NCBI RefSeq assembly: GCF_034059295.1
Contig: NZ_CP139141.1
Location: 5,005,001-5,069,000, forward strand
Source: Pseudomonas sp. HR96
Lineage (GTDB): Bacteria > Pseudomonadota > Gammaproteobacteria > Pseudomonadales > Pseudomonadaceae
DNA: 64,000 nucleotides
Direction: 5' to 3'
Below the pieces are notes generated by a model, which worked only from the letters and a program-made list of their open reading frames with translations, was not told the DNA's origin and did no database searches. A program made the translations under genes and the position numbers. Each line of letters opens with the position of its first letter. Position 1 is the first letter of the stretch. This document shows, one piece after another, positions 30,119 through 40,674 of this stretch.

Positions 30119-30816
30119 CACCGAGCAACCCTTTCATCGATCTGCAGCTCCTCGAGCGCTACGGCCCGCGCCTGCTCGAAGGCCTGTGGGTGACCGTGCA
30201 GCTGGTCAGCGTGTCATTCGTGCTGGGCGCGGTGCTGGGTACCTGCATCGCCCTGGGACGGATGTCGCGTAGCGCGGTGCTCAATCGCACGTGTGCGGCC
30301 TACATCTATTTCTTTCGCGGCTCGCCGCTGCTGGCCCAGCTGTTCCTGCTGTACTACGGGCTGGGCTCGCTGCGCGAACTGTGGCAGGACCTGGGCCTGT
30401 GGTGGCTGTTTCGCGAAGCCTGGTATTGCACCCTGCTGGCGTTCACCCTCAACAGCGCCGCCTATCAGGCCGAAATACTGCGGGGCAGCCTGCAAAGCCT
30501 TGCCCCGGGTCAGCGCGAGGCCGCCCGGGCCCTGGGCCTCGGCCCCGTGGCGACCTTTTTCAAGGTGCTGCTGCCGCAAATGGCCGTGGTCGCCATCGGC
30601 CCGCTGGGCAACGAACTGATCCTGATGATCAAGGCCAGCGCCATTGCCTCGATGGTCACCCTGTACGACCTGATGGGCGCTGCCAAGCTGGGCTTTTCGC
30701 GCAGCTTCGACTTCCAGATCTACCTATGGGCCGCCGTGCTCTACCTGGTGCTGGTGGAGTCGCTGCGCCGGCTGCTCAAGCACATCGACCAACGACTCAG
30801 CCGTCATCTGCGCTGA
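30115..30816 (+). CDS. ABC transporter permease, HisM-like
   Basis: 233 residues, five helices. EAA loop GQREAARALGLGPVATFFKVLLPQ present. The start at 30115 overlaps the preceding stop by 4 bp. No ATP-binding gene lies in this cluster: the next gene is a flavoprotein, and the one before the permeases is the binding protein. Confidence 0.92.
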   Translation: MTPSNPFIDLQLLERYGPRLLEGLWVTVQLVSVSFVLGAVLGTCIALGRMSRSAVLNRTCAAYIYFFRGSPLLAQLFLLYYGLGSLRELWQDLGLWWLFREAWYCTLLAFTLNSAAYQAEILRGSLQSLAPGQREAARALGLGPVATFFKVLLPQMAVVAIGPLGNELILMIKASAIASMVTLYDLMGAAKLGFSRSFDFQIYLWAAVLYLVLVESLRRLLKHIDQRLSRHLR

Positions 30817-30831
30817 ACAAGGAGCGCCACC

Positions 30832-32082
30832 ATGGAGTGTCAGACCCTGATCATCGGCGCCGGCATCATCGGTGTCAGCAGCGCCCTCCATCTACAGGCC
30901 CGTGGCCGTCAGGTGCTGCTGCTTGATCGCGGACCACCCGGCAGCGGCACCAGCTACGGCAACGCCGGGCTGATCGAGCGCTCCAGCGTGGTCCCCTATG
31001 CCTTCCCGCGCGACCTGGGCAGCGTGCTGCGCTACGCCTGCAACCGCCAACCGGACGTCCGTTACAGCTGGCGCGAGCTACCGCGACTGGCACCCTGGCT
31101 CTGGCGTTACTGGCAGGCCAGCGCGCCGCGCCAGCTGGCCCAGGCCACCCGGGCCATGCAGCCCTTGATCCAGCAGTGCGTCAGCGAACACGATGCACTG
31201 GCCGCGGCAGCGGGTATGGAGCACCTGTTCAGGGCCGATGGCTGGGTGGAGATTTTCCGCGACCCGCGCGCCTGGCGGCGAGCCGAGGCCGAGGCGGCAC
31301 GCCAGCATGAACATCGGCTCGCCTATCGGGTTCTCGACTCAGCGGCCCTGCGCCAGCTTGAGCCTGGCCTGAGCGGGCAGGCCATCGGCGCCGTACACTG
31401 GCTCGACCCCAAGACCGTGGCTGACCCCGGCGCCCTTACCCGCGGCTATTGCCAACTGTTCAGCGGGCGCGGCGGCGCCTTCCTGCAGGCTGATGCCCAG
31501 GCCTTGCGCCCGGAAGCGGCACGCTGGCGGCTGGAGACTTCCAGCGGCCCGGTGCACGCCGACGAAGTGGTGATCGCCATGGGCGCGCAGAGCCGGCGGC
31601 TGCTTGAGCCATTGGGTCAGGTCCTGCCCCTGCGCAGCAAGCGGGGCTATCACCTGCACTACCGCAATGCGTCCCAGCCCCCCTTGCAGCATGCGCTGTG
31701 CGATTCCCAGGCAGGCTTCGTGCTGGCGCCCATGACCCAGGGTGTGCGCCTGACCACCGGCATCGAGTTCGCCAGCGATCATGCCCCCGCCAACGAAATC
31801 CAGCTGCAGCGCTGTGAGGCCATCGCCCGAACACTGTTGCCGCTGGGGGAGCGCATTGACGCCGAGCCCTGGCTTGGCCTGCGCCCGTGTCTGCCGGACA
31901 TGCGCCCGGCCCTCGGCGCCAGCCGCCATCGCGGACTCTGGCTCAACTTCGGCCATGCCCACCACGGCCTGACCCTGGGCCCGGTGTGCGGCCGGTTGCT
32001 GGCAGAGCTGATGACGGGCGAACACCCCATGACGGACCCGGCTCCCTACAACCCCCAGCGTTTCGACCAGCGCCCCGGCTGA
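30832..32082 (+). CDS. FAD-dependent oxidoreductase, D-amino acid dehydrogenase (DadA) type
   Basis: 416 residues. N-terminal Rossmann motif LIIGAGIIGVSSALHL, then GSGTSYGNAGLIERSSVVPYA as in DadA. C-terminal HAHHGLTLGPVCGRLLAEL is the second FAD contact. It oxidises an amino acid or secondary amine. It sits 15 bp after the permease, so it probably catabolises the imported compound. Not the housekeeping dadA, which normally adjoins dadX. Confidence 0.88.
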   Translation: MECQTLIIGAGIIGVSSALHLQARGRQVLLLDRGPPGSGTSYGNAGLIERSSVVPYAFPRDLGSVLRYACNRQPDVRYSWRELPRLAPWLWRYWQASAPRQLAQATRAMQPLIQQCVSEHDALAAAAGMEHLFRADGWVEIFRDPRAWRRAEAEAARQHEHRLAYRVLDSAALRQLEPGLSGQAIGAVHWLDPKTVADPGALTRGYCQLFSGRGGAFLQADAQALRPEAARWRLETSSGPVHADEVVIAMGAQSRRLLEPLGQVLPLRSKRGYHLHYRNASQPPLQHALCDSQAGFVLAPMTQGVRLTTGIEFASDHAPANEIQLQRCEAIARTLLPLGERIDAEPWLGLRPCLPDMRPALGASRHRGLWLNFGHAHHGLTLGPVCGRLLAELMTGEHPMTDPAPYNPQRFDQRPG

Positions 32083-32182
32083 GCGACAATTCCCTTACAT
32101 CGGCTTGACCACGCGTTGACGAATGCCCACCTAGACTTGCGGTATGGCCCCTTGGAAGTAGGCCAGTGCCGAGGTCGAGACA

Positions 32183-32533
32183 ATGAACAACAAATGGTGG
32201 TGCGCGTTTTCCCTGGTCCTGCTGGTGGGCTGTCAGTCGACCCACGAACAGATGGTGCAACAGGGTTATCCTCCGGCGTTCGCCGACGGCTATCAGGATG
32301 GCTGCACCAGCGGCCGCAACGCAGTGGGCGCCTTGGGCGACTTCGTCAAGAACGTGCCGCGCTACCTCAAGGAAAAACAGTACAGCACCGGCTGGGACGA
32401 CGGCTTCAACCAGTGCCAGAGCAGTGCCCAGAACCAGGCCAGCGAGGGCTATCGCAACCGCTGGGACGACCGCGAACGCGATTGGGAACAACAGAAGACG
32501 CAGATGCAGGGACGCGCCTTCAGAGCCGATTGA
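32183..32533 (+). CDS. Small putative lipoprotein
   Basis: 116 residues. The signal ends in lipobox LVGC, so Cys17 would be lipidated. The mature part is aromatic- and Gly-rich (GYPPAFADGYQDGCTSG, GWDDGFNQCQ), with repeated GY/GW-D-G turns. The C-terminus is charged. No recognised family. It probably sits in the outer membrane. Confidence 0.8.
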   Translation: MNNKWWCAFSLVLLVGCQSTHEQMVQQGYPPAFADGYQDGCTSGRNAVGALGDFVKNVPRYLKEKQYSTGWDDGFNQCQSSAQNQASEGYRNRWDDRERDWEQQKTQMQGRAFRAD

Positions 32534-32617
32534 GTCGCTGCCGGCGCGGGCTCGATCCCGTCAATTGAAACTCTTGGCCTGTCGGCATGGCCCAAGCCCC
32601 ATGACAGGAGAATTCTT

Positions 32618-33112
32618 ATGAGCCGTGCCTTCGTCAACGAAGACAACGCTGCCGCCCAGGCCGACCAGCCGGTCGAGCGCAGCGTCAGCCAACAACCCAA
32701 CTACGTCACCGCCCAGGGCTTTGCCCAGCTGCAGGCGCGGGTTGCCGATTTGCAAGCCGAACAGACCTTGCTGCAGACCCGCGGCGACGACGGCGACAAG
32801 CAGCGCCTGGTCGACGTGCAGCGCGACCTGCGCTACTTCACCCAGCGGCTGCAAAGCGCCCAGGTGGTGGTGCTGGCCGACTCGACGAAAAAGGCGCAGA
32901 TCGGCAGCTGGGTGACCTTCGCCGATGAAGACGACAAGCAGCAGCGCGTGCAGCTGGTCGGCGAGGACCAGGCCGATGTCGCCCAGGGCCTGATCAACTG
33001 GGCTTCGCCGCTGGGGCGCGCCCTGCTCGGCGCGGGGCCGGGGGATGAGGTGGTGTGGAAGCGGCCGGTGGGGGATATGGCGATCGAGGTGGTTGCCATC
33101 GGCAAGGGCTGA
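32618..33112 (+). CDS. Atypical GreA/GreB-family elongation factor
   Basis: 164 residues. N-terminal extension (~1–28), a coiled-coil hairpin (~29–78) and a C-terminal FKBP-like Gre domain (IGSWVTF, SPLGRALLGAGPGDEV). In place of the GreB tip GDRSENADYQY it has GDDGDKQRLVD, and each hairpin arm is about a heptad shorter. The acidic Asp/Glu pair used for transcript cleavage is not in its usual context. It may bind the RNA polymerase secondary channel with a different output, as Rnk does. ATG at 32618 with GGAG upstream. Confidence 0.85.
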   Translation: MSRAFVNEDNAAAQADQPVERSVSQQPNYVTAQGFAQLQARVADLQAEQTLLQTRGDDGDKQRLVDVQRDLRYFTQRLQSAQVVVLADSTKKAQIGSWVTFADEDDKQQRVQLVGEDQADVAQGLINWASPLGRALLGAGPGDEVVWKRPVGDMAIEVVAIGKG

Positions 33113-33205
33113 CTTGTCCGGTAACGATTGCCTGGCCAAAAGTGGTTCAACCTTGTTCGTTACAAGGCTAAATTGCTGGTCTCCTGCGTTAGCTGGAGAG
33201 ACTCC

Positions 33206-33397
33206 ATGACGGCCGAACAGCGCTACTACTCAGGCGTAGCCGACTCCCAACCTTTCATCGATCGACGCGTGGCGGCCTGGCTGCTCTTGGGCTTGCTGAT
33301 GACCGGCCAGGCGCCGATCAATGTCATCCTGCCCAGCTACGCCGCTGATCGCCGACCCCTTGGCAGGCCCGGTATCGCGACGCAGCCTTGGCCCTGA
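33206..33397 (+). CDS. Possible small membrane protein
   Basis: 63 residues from the ATG at 33206, with GGAG 9–12 nt upstream. One hydrophobic stretch (AAWLLLGLLMTGQAPINVIL). No family recognised. It ends just before a bidirectional hairpin. It could be a real small protein or a remnant of a longer one. Confidence 0.4.
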   Translation: MTAEQRYYSGVADSQPFIDRRVAAWLLLGLLMTGQAPINVILPSYAADRRPLGRPGIATQPWP

Positions 33398-33402
33398 ACA
33401 AA

Positions 33403-33473
33403 AAAAACTCGCGGGCTCGGCCCGCTCCCACCAGATGCTGCCAGGTGGGAGCGGGCCAGACCTGCGAGTTTTT
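33403..33473. terminator. Large bidirectional terminator / inverted repeat
   Basis: Two 30-nt arms (33403–33432 and 33444–33473) match at 26 of 30 positions around an 11-nt loop. They begin with AAAAA and end with TTTTT, so the hairpin can terminate both the small gene at 33206 and the convergent ettA. The inner part (cccgctcccacc) resembles the REP cores. Confidence 0.8.
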
Positions 33474-33484
33474 CTGCTGACCGA

Positions 33485-35149
33485 TTACGCCAGCTTCTTG
33501 TGCCGTACCCGGTGCGGCTGTGCAGCGGCTTCGCCCAGGCGCTTCTTGCGATCGGCTTCGTACTCGGTGTAGTTGCCCTCGAAGAACACCGCCTGTGAGT
33601 CGTCCTCGTAAGCCAGGATGTGGGTGGCCACACGGTCCAGGAACCAGCGATCGTGAGAGATCACAATGGCAGCGCCGGGGAAGTCCAGCAGTGCTTCTTC
33701 CAGGGAACGCAGGGTTTCCACATCGAGGTCGTTGGACGGTTCGTCGAGCAGCAGCACGTTGCCACCCTCCTTCAACGTCAACGCCAGGTGCAGACGCCCA
33801 CGCTCACCACCGGAGAGGTCCTTGACGAACTTCTGCTGGTCGCCGCCCTTGAAGTTGAAGCGACCGACGTAGGTACGCGACGGAATTTCATAGTTGCCGA
33901 TGCGAATCTGGTCGGAGCCGTCAGAGATCTGCTGGAACACCGTCTTGCTGCCGTCCAGGTCGTCACGGCTTTGATCCACGCAGGCCAGCTGCACGGTGTC
34001 GCCGATTTCGATGCTGCCCGAATCCGGCTGTTCCTTGCCCATGAGCATGCGGAACAGGGTCGATTTACCGGCGCCGTTGCCGCCGATCACGCCGACGATG
34101 GCGCCCTTGGGCATGGCGAACGACAGGTTGTCGATCAGCACACGGTCGCCGTAGCCCTTGCTGACGTTCTTGAACTCGATGACCTTGTCACCCAGGCGCG
34201 GGCCGGCCGGGATGTAGATCTCGTTGGTTTCCGAACGCTTCTGGAATTCCTGCGACTGCATCTCTTCGAAGCGCTGCAGACGCGCCTTGGATTTCGACTG
34301 GCGAGCCTTGGCGCCTTTGCGCACCCACTCCAGTTCTTCCTTCATGGCCTTTTCATGGGCCGATTGCTGCTTGGATTCCTGGGCCAGGCGGTCGGACTTG
34401 GCTTCGAGCCAACCCGAGTAGTTGCCTTCGTAAGGGATGCCGGCGCCGCGGTCGAGTTCGAGGATCCAACCGGCGACGTTGTCGAGGAAGTAACGGTCGT
34501 GGGTGATGGCCACCACGGTGCCCGGGAAGTCGTGCAGGAAGTGCTCCAGCCAGGCCACCGAGTCGGCGTCCAGGTGGTTGGTCGGTTCGTCGAGCAGCAG
34601 CATGTCGGGGGCCGACAGCAGCAGGCGGCACAACGCCACACGACGCTTCTCGCCACCGGACAGGTGTTCGACCTTGGCGTCCCAGGCCGGCAGGCGCAGG
34701 GCGTCGGCCGCCACTTCCAGCTGGCGCTCCAGGTTGTGCCCGTCGCTGGCCTGCAGGATGGCCTCGAGCTTGGCCTGTTCAGCCGCCAGCTTGTCGAAGT
34801 CGGCGTCAGGGTCGGCGTAGGCGGCATAGACTTCATCGAGGCGCGCCTGGGCATCCTTGATCACGCTGACCGCTTCCTCGACCACCTCACGGACGGTCTT
34901 GGCCGGGTCGAGCTGCGGCTCCTGGGGCAGGTAGCCGACATTCAGCTCGGGCATCGGGCGCGCTTCGCCATCGAACTCGGTGTCGACGCCGGCCATGATC
35001 TTGAGCAGGGTGGACTTGCCCGAACCGTTGAGGCCGAGCACGCCGATCTTGGCGCCGGGGAAGAACGACAAGGAAATGTTCTTGAGAATTTCCCGCTTCG
35101 GCGGAACAACCTTGCTCAGCCGATGCATGGTGAAAACGTATTGAGCCAT
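33485..35149 (-). CDS. ettA: Energy-dependent translational throttle protein EttA (ABC-F)
   Basis: 554 residues with two ABC modules: Walker A GLNGSGKST and GGNGAGKST, signature LSGGEKRR and LSGGERGR, and Walker B LLLDEPTNHLD and LLLDEPSNDLD. The P-site tRNA interaction linker is the charged segment between modules. It binds the ribosomal E site and gates early elongation by ADP/ATP ratio. Length matches the EttA subgroup. Confidence 0.96.
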   Translation of the reverse strand: MAQYVFTMHRLSKVVPPKREILKNISLSFFPGAKIGVLGLNGSGKSTLLKIMAGVDTEFDGEARPMPELNVGYLPQEPQLDPAKTVREVVEEAVSVIKDAQARLDEVYAAYADPDADFDKLAAEQAKLEAILQASDGHNLERQLEVAADALRLPAWDAKVEHLSGGEKRRVALCRLLLSAPDMLLLDEPTNHLDADSVAWLEHFLHDFPGTVVAITHDRYFLDNVAGWILELDRGAGIPYEGNYSGWLEAKSDRLAQESKQQSAHEKAMKEELEWVRKGAKARQSKSKARLQRFEEMQSQEFQKRSETNEIYIPAGPRLGDKVIEFKNVSKGYGDRVLIDNLSFAMPKGAIVGVIGGNGAGKSTLFRMLMGKEQPDSGSIEIGDTVQLACVDQSRDDLDGSKTVFQQISDGSDQIRIGNYEIPSRTYVGRFNFKGGDQQKFVKDLSGGERGRLHLALTLKEGGNVLLLDEPSNDLDVETLRSLEEALLDFPGAAIVISHDRWFLDRVATHILAYEDDSQAVFFEGNYTEYEADRKKRLGEAAAQPHRVRHKKLA

Positions 35150-35447
35150 GGGTAAACCTGGTGTCGTAGACAGATGAAAAAAATGCAGACCGCAAAGCTA
35201 CCGGAATGCGCCTGACAGGGCAAACGGCCTACGTTTTGGGCTGGCACTTTGCTACTCTTCGCCGCAGACCGCGATGCCTTGCACAACAAATTCAAAGAAG
35301 CTGGAAACGTTGCCTAATAGATTGCCTCGTTGATTGAACCGCCGCGCAGCCCGCAGCCCTAGCTCCACGTCGGGCAGCAGCTTATAGTGCGCGGTAGCAG
35401 TACGTGCCAATGCCCTGCCACCGCCAGTCAGACCGCAGGATCTCAGC
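35150..35447. other. Intergenic region between ettA and morA (298 bp)
   Basis: Carries the divergent control regions of ettA (minus) and morA (plus). I see TATAGT at 35383–35388 as a possible morA −10, without a convincing −35. No ORF or RNA gene is evident. Confidence 0.5.
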
Positions 35448-38400
35448 TTGACCAATCTCACCCAGCCGTCGTCTTTGCGCCCTGCGGCGGGCACGTCCGC
35501 CTCTTTGCCGCGCGCCTCGCTGAAAAATGCCCTGGCGGTGCTGGTGCTGTTTCTGCTCGCCCTGCTGCTCTGGCAACTGATCGACCAGTTCCAGCGCACC
35601 CAGGCCGACCAGCGTCAGCACAGCATAGACACCAGCGCCGAACTGGTGGATCAGGTCAACCTGAGCATGGCCCTCAACGCGCAGATGGCCCTGGGCCGCC
35701 TGCTGACCACCCCAGCCTTCCCTGGCGGCCGGGAAAAGGCCGAAGCGCTGACGCACTTGCAACAGGTACTGCCCGCCACCGATAGCCTGTTGTGGCTGAC
35801 CGCCGACAACCGCATCCTCGCCGATACCCTGCCACTGACCGCCGACGAAAGCGCCATTCAGGCCTTGCTGCAACGGGCCCAGGGGCAGTCCTGGTACTAC
35901 GGCAACGTCGCCGACTCACGCCTGTACCTGCTCATTCGCCAACCCGGCGAGGCCGCCAATGGCGCCTGGCTGCTGCGGCTCAAGCCGAGCTTTCTCGACG
36001 GCCTGATCCGCTTCGACACCCGAGACCCGCGCAGCCACTGGCGCCTGGAAAACCGTCTGGACAACCACTTGCTGCATCAGGACCCGGCCTCGGTCAACGC
36101 CGCGCAAGAGCAGTGGCAAAGCGTGCTGGTGTCCACCTTGAGCCATAGCGACTGGCAGGTGCACAGTTTGTTCGACGGCCGTCAGGCGCGCCTCGACCTG
36201 CTGCCGGCGCTGATCGGCAAATGCCTGCTGGGCCTGGCCTTCTCCCTGCTGCCGCTGTTCGCCTTGCTTAACCTGCGCAAACGCCAGCGCGAGTTGTACG
36301 AGGAGCGCCGGCGCTACCAGGACATCTTCGAGGGCACTGGCGTGGCCCTGTGCGTGCTCGACCTGTCGGGCCTGCGCGAACTGGTCCAGGCCCAGCCGCT
36401 GGATTCCCAGGCGGCCCTGGAAAGCTGGCTGCACGAACACCCCGAGCGCCGCGAGCAATTATTGCAGGGCCTGCGCATCACCGAGGTCAACCAGGTCGCG
36501 CTGCGCCTGCTCGCCGTCGACAGCTGCCAGGGCGCCTGGCAGCGCCTGATCGACGGCTGCCCGATGGACCCGCGCGGGGTCGGCTACCAGATCATCGACG
36601 GGCTGATGCGCAACCTGCCGCAGCTGGAGCTGGAGCTGACCCTGCCCGATGCCTTCGGCCAGGACCAGCACCTGTGGCTCACGGTGCGCTTTCCGGAAGA
36701 CGCCTGGAGCTACAACGCCGTCATCCTCAATATCAACGACATCACCAGCCGCAAGCGCGTCGAGCTGTCGCTGGTGGAGCGCGAGGCGTTCTGGTCGGAT
36801 GTGATCCGCACGGTGCCCGACCACCTCTACGTGCAGGACTGCGCCACCCAGCGCATGATCTTCAGCAACCATCACCTGGGCCACACCCTGGGCTACGACG
36901 ATGGCCAACTGCGCGAGATGGGCGAGTACTTCTGGGAAAAACTGCTGCACGCCGACGATGCGCCGGTCTACCACAAGGCGCGCCACCATCAGCGCCAGGG
37001 CGGCTATGCGCACCCCTTGCATTGCCAACTGCGCTTTCGTGACCGTCACGGCCATTGGCATCACTTCGAGATCCGCGAGCAGGTGCTGACCCGGGAAAGG
37101 GATGGCCAGGTGTCGCGCATCATCGGCGTGGCCAAGGACGTTACCGAGCAGATCGAAGCCAGTGAATCGCTGCGCAGCAGCGAGCAGCGCTACCGGATGC
37201 TGGCCGAAAGCATCAGCGACATCATCTTCTCCACCAACAACCAGCTCACGCTCAACTACGTCAGCCACTCCGTGCAGGCCGTGCTGGGCTATGACGTGGA
37301 GTGGATCTTCGCCAATGGCTGGCAGTCGGCGATCGCCAACCCCAGCCAGTTGATCACCCTCAACCAGTTGCTCGAGCGGGTCGGCCAGGCACTGTCCAGC
37401 CCCGAGCAGTTGAACCAGCTGCGCAGCCAGGTGCAGTCGCAGGTCTTCCTGCTCGACTGCCTCAGCGCCGATGGCCGCAAGATCCCCATCGAGCTGCGCC
37501 TGGTGCTGGTGTGGGACGACAACGGTGTATTCGAGGGCATCCTCGGCGTGGGCCGCGACGTCAGCCAGCAGCGCCGCGCCGAAAAAGACCTGCGCATGGC
37601 CGCCACGGTGTTCGAGCACTCGACCTCCGCCATCCTTATCACCGACCCGGCCGGCTACATCGTCCAGGCCAACGAGGCGTTCAGCCGGGTCAGCGGCTAC
37701 GCGGTGTCCCAGGTGCTGGACCAGCTGCCGACGCTGCTGACCGTCGACGATCAGCAGGAAGCCCATCTGCGCTATGTGCTCAAGCAGCTCAACCAGCGCG
37801 GCAGCTGGGAAGGCGAAGTGTGGCTCAAGCGCCGTAGTGGCGAGCACTATCCGGCCTGGGTTGGCATCACCGCAGTGCTCGACGACGAAGGCGACCTGGC
37901 CAGCTACGTATGCTTCTTCAGCGACATCAGCGAGCGCAAGGCCAGCGAGCAACGCATTCACCGCCTGGCCTACTACGACGCCCTGACCCACCTGCCCAAC
38001 CGCACCCTGTTCCAGGACCGCCTGCACAACGCCCTGCAGCAGGCCGACCGGCAGAACAGCTGGGTGGTACTGATGTTCCTCGACCTCGACCGCTTCAAGC
38101 CGATCAACGACTCCCTCGGCCACGCCGCCGGTGACCGCATGCTCAAGGACATGGCCACCCGTCTGCTGGCCTGCGTCAACAACGACGACACCGTGGCGCG
38201 CATGGGCGGCGACGAGTTCACCCTGCTGCTGCAACCGCGGCCGACCCGCGAGGACGCGCTGCACGAGGCCATTCACGTCGCCGAGCAGATCCTCGGCAGC
38301 CTGGTGCGCCCGTTCGTGCTGGAAAACCGCGAGTTCTTCGTCACCGCCAGCATCGGCATTGCCCTGAGCCCGCAGGACGGCAACGAGCTCAGCCAACTGA

Positions 38401-39278
38401 TGAAGAACGCCGACACCGCGATGTACCACGCCAAGGAGCGCGGCAAGAACAACTTCCAGTTCTACCAGGCCGACATGAACGCCAGCGCCCTGGAGCGCCT
38501 GGAGCTGGAGAGCGACCTGCGCCATGCCCTGGAGCAACAGGAGTTCATCCTCTACTACCAGCCGCAATTCAGCGGCGACGGCAAGCGCCTGACCGGCGCC
38601 GAGGCGCTGCTGCGCTGGCGCCATCCGCGCCGCGGCCTGGTCCCACCCGCCGACTTCATTCCGGTGCTCGAAGAGCTCGGCCTGGTGGTGGACGTCGGCG
38701 ACTGGGTGATCAGCGAAGCCTGCCGCCAGCTCAAGGAGTGGCACGCCAACAAGGTGCGCGTACCCAAGGTATCGGTCAACATCTCGGCCCGGCAGTTCTC
38801 CGACGGCCAACTGGGTACGCGCATCGCCACCATCCTCAGCGAGATCGGCCTGTCGCCGGCCTGCCTGGAGCTGGAGCTGACCGAGAGCATCCTGATGCGC
38901 GAGGTCAACGAGGCCATGGTGATTCTCGACAGCCTGAAAAGACTCGGCCTGAGCATCGCCGTCGACGACTTCGGCACTGGCTACTCGTCGCTCAACTACC
39001 TCAAGCAGTTTCCCATCGACGTGCTCAAGATCGACCGCACCTTCGTCGACGGCCTGCCCTCGGGCGAACAGGACGCGCAGATCGCCCGCGCCATCATCGC
39101 CATGGCCCACAGCCTCAACCTGGCGGTCATCGCCGAAGGCGTGGAGACCCAGGAGCAACTGGACTTCCTGCGCGAACACGGCTGCGACGAGGTGCAGGGC
39201 TACCTGTTCGGCCGCCCGATGCCGGCCAGCCGCTTCGAGGCGCAGTTCAGCAACGATGCGTTGTTCATGCTCGATTGA
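35448..39278 (+). CDS. morA: Membrane GGDEF–EAL motility regulator MorA
   Basis: 1276 residues. Membrane helix ~27–46, a periplasmic sensor region, second helix ~255–275, then about four PAS domains (~290–830). GGDEF at ~919–923 within [15 protein letters not shown] domain with EALLRW (~1051), [29 protein letters not shown] and AEGVET, so both catalytic sites look intact. The inhibitory I-site RxxD five residues before GGDEF reads NNDD. It makes and breaks c-di-GMP and controls flagella and attachment. Starts with TTG, preceded by GGAT. The name is supported by adjacent glyA, as in P. aeruginosa PA4601–PA4602 (from memory). Confidence 0.9.
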   Translation: MTNLTQPSSLRPAAGTSASLPRASLKNALAVLVLFLLALLLWQLIDQFQRTQADQRQHSIDTSAELVDQVNLSMALNAQMALGRLLTTPAFPGGREKAEALTHLQQVLPATDSLLWLTADNRILADTLPLTADESAIQALLQRAQGQSWYYGNVADSRLYLLIRQPGEAANGAWLLRLKPSFLDGLIRFDTRDPRSHWRLENRLDNHLLHQDPASVNAAQEQWQSVLVSTLSHSDWQVHSLFDGRQARLDLLPALIGKCLLGLAFSLLPLFALLNLRKRQRELYEERRRYQDIFEGTGVALCVLDLSGLRELVQAQPLDSQAALESWLHEHPERREQLLQGLRITEVNQVALRLLAVDSCQGAWQRLIDGCPMDPRGVGYQIIDGLMRNLPQLELELTLPDAFGQDQHLWLTVRFPEDAWSYNAVILNINDITSRKRVELSLVEREAFWSDVIRTVPDHLYVQDCATQRMIFSNHHLGHTLGYDDGQLREMGEYFWEKLLHADDAPVYHKARHHQRQGGYAHPLHCQLRFRDRHGHWHHFEIREQVLTRERDGQVSRIIGVAKDVTEQIEASESLRSSEQRYRMLAESISDIIFSTNNQLTLNYVSHSVQAVLGYDVEWIFANGWQSAIANPSQLITLNQLLERVGQALSSPEQLNQLRSQVQSQVFLLDCLSADGRKIPIELRLVLVWDDNGVFEGILGVGRDVSQQRRAEKDLRMAATVFEHSTSAILITDPAGYIVQANEAFSRVSGYAVSQVLDQLPTLLTVDDQQEAHLRYVLKQLNQRGSWEGEVWLKRRSGEHYPAWVGITAVLDDEGDLASYVCFFSDISERKASEQRIHRLAYYDALTHLPNRTLFQDRLHNALQQADRQNSWVVLMFLDLDRFKPINDSLGHAAGDRMLKDMATRLLACVNNDDTVARMGGDEFTLLLQPRPTREDALHEAIHVAEQILGSLVRPFVLENREFFVTASIGIALSPQDGNELSQLMKNADTAMYHAKERGKNNFQFYQADMNASALERLELESDLRHALEQQEFILYYQPQFSGDGKRLTGAEALLRWRHPRRGLVPPADFIPVLEELGLVVDVGDWVISEACRQLKEWHANKVRVPKVSVNISARQFSDGQLGTRIATILSEIGLSPACLELELTESILMREVNEAMVILDSLKRLGLSIAVDDFGTGYSSLNYLKQFPIDVLKIDRTFVDGLPSGEQDAQIARAIIAMAHSLNLAVIAEGVETQEQLDFLREHGCDEVQGYLFGRPMPASRFEAQFSNDALFMLD

Positions 39279-39339
39279 TCCCCTCCAGCCTGGCGCAACA
39301 TCATGAACACCACTCGTCCAGGCAATGATTCCCTTTCAT

Positions 39340-39368
39340 ATGCCAGACAAAACCCATTGGGTTAGAAT
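39340..39368 (+). promoter_or_regulatory. Sigma-70 promoter for glyA
   Basis: ATGCCA (39340–39345), a 17-bp spacer and TAGAAT (39363–39368, 5/6). The predicted leader is ~30 nt. Confidence 0.5.
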
Positions 39369-39406
39369 GCCCCCCTTTTCAACTGCCCCGATCCTTGAGG
39401 ACCGCC

Positions 39407-40657
39407 ATGTTCAGCCGTGACCTGACACTCGCCAAGTACGACGCCGATCTTTTTGCCGCCATGGAGCAGGAAGCTCAGCGCCAGGAAGAGCATATCGAGC
39501 TGATCGCCTCGGAAAACTACACCAGCCCGGCCGTCATGGAGGCACAGGGTTCGGTGCTGACCAACAAGTACGCCGAAGGCTACCCGGGCAAGCGCTACTA
39601 CGGTGGCTGCGAATACGTCGACGTGGTCGAGCAGCTGGCAATCGATCGCGCCAAACAGCTGTTCGGTGCCGACTATGCCAACGTCCAGCCCCACGCCGGC
39701 TCCCAGGCCAACAGTGCGGTCTACCTGGCCCTGCTCAACGCGGGTGACACCATCCTGGGCATGAGCCTGGCCCACGGCGGGCACCTCACCCACGGCGCCA
39801 GCGTCAGCTCCTCGGGCAAGCTGTACAACGCCGTGCAGTACGGCATCGACGGCAACGGCCTGATCGACTACGACGAAGTCGAGCGCCTGGCGGTCGAGCA
39901 CAAGCCGAAGATGATCGTGGCCGGTTTCTCTGCCTACTCGCAGATCCTCGACTTCGCACGCTTTCGCGCCATTGCCGACAAAGTCGGTGCCTACCTGTTC
40001 GTCGACATGGCCCACGTTGCCGGCCTGGTCGCTGCAGGGGTGTACCCGAACCCGGTGCCGTTCGCCGACGTGGTCACCACCACCACCCACAAGACCCTGC
40101 GCGGCCCGCGTGGCGGCCTGATCCTGGCAAGGGCCAACGCCAACATCGAGAAGAAACTCAACTCGGCGGTGTTCCCGGGCGCCCAGGGCGGCCCGCTGGA
40201 GCACGTGATCGCGGCCAAGGCCGTGTGCTTCAAGGAAGCGCTGCAGCCTGAGTTCAAGGCCTACCAGCAGCAAGTGGTGAAAAACGCCCAGGCCATGGCC
40301 AGCGTGTTCATCGAGCGCGGCTTCGACGTGGTTTCCGGCGGTACCGAGAACCACCTGTTCCTGCTCTCGCTGATCAAGCAGGACATCTCCGGCAAAGATG
40401 CCGACGCCGCCCTGGGCCGCGCCTTCATCACCGTCAACAAGAACTCGGTGCCCAACGACCCGCGTTCGCCGTTCGTGACCTCGGGCCTGCGTTTCGGCAC
40501 CCCGGCCGTCACCACCCGTGGCTTCAAGGAAACCGACTGCCGCGAGCTGGCGGGCTGGATCTGCGACATCCTCGGCGACCTGAACAACGAAGCGGTGATC
40601 GACGCCGTGCGCGAGAAGGTCAAAGCCATCTGCGCCAAGCTGCCGGTCTACAGCTGA
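39407..40657 (+). CDS. glyA: Serine hydroxymethyltransferase
   Basis: 416 residues. PLP-binding [14 protein letters not shown] with the Schiff-base Lys at ~229; [19 protein letters not shown] and [14 protein letters not shown] are typical. It interconverts serine and glycine with tetrahydrofolate. The ATG at 39407 follows TTGAGGA. One of several glyA copies normal for pseudomonads. Confidence 0.97.
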   Translation: MFSRDLTLAKYDADLFAAMEQEAQRQEEHIELIASENYTSPAVMEAQGSVLTNKYAEGYPGKRYYGGCEYVDVVEQLAIDRAKQLFGADYANVQPHAGSQANSAVYLALLNAGDTILGMSLAHGGHLTHGASVSSSGKLYNAVQYGIDGNGLIDYDEVERLAVEHKPKMIVAGFSAYSQILDFARFRAIADKVGAYLFVDMAHVAGLVAAGVYPNPVPFADVVTTTTHKTLRGPRGGLILARANANIEKKLNSAVFPGAQGGPLEHVIAAKAVCFKEALQPEFKAYQQQVVKNAQAMASVFIERGFDVVSGGTENHLFLLSLIKQDISGKDADAALGRAFITVNKNSVPNDPRSPFVTSGLRFGTPAVTTRGFKETDCRELAGWICDILGDLNNEAVIDAVREKVKAICAKLPVYS

Positions 40658-40674
40658 CCGCCAACGTTGCAATG

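Noticed and set aside
36459..39179. 906-residue frame antisense to morA
   Set aside because: MorA's GGDEF and EAL motifs are on the other strand; low-complexity composition.
39279..39406. Glycine riboswitch before glyA
   Set aside because: The gap holds a promoter and a ~30-nt leader, too short for a tandem glycine aptamer.
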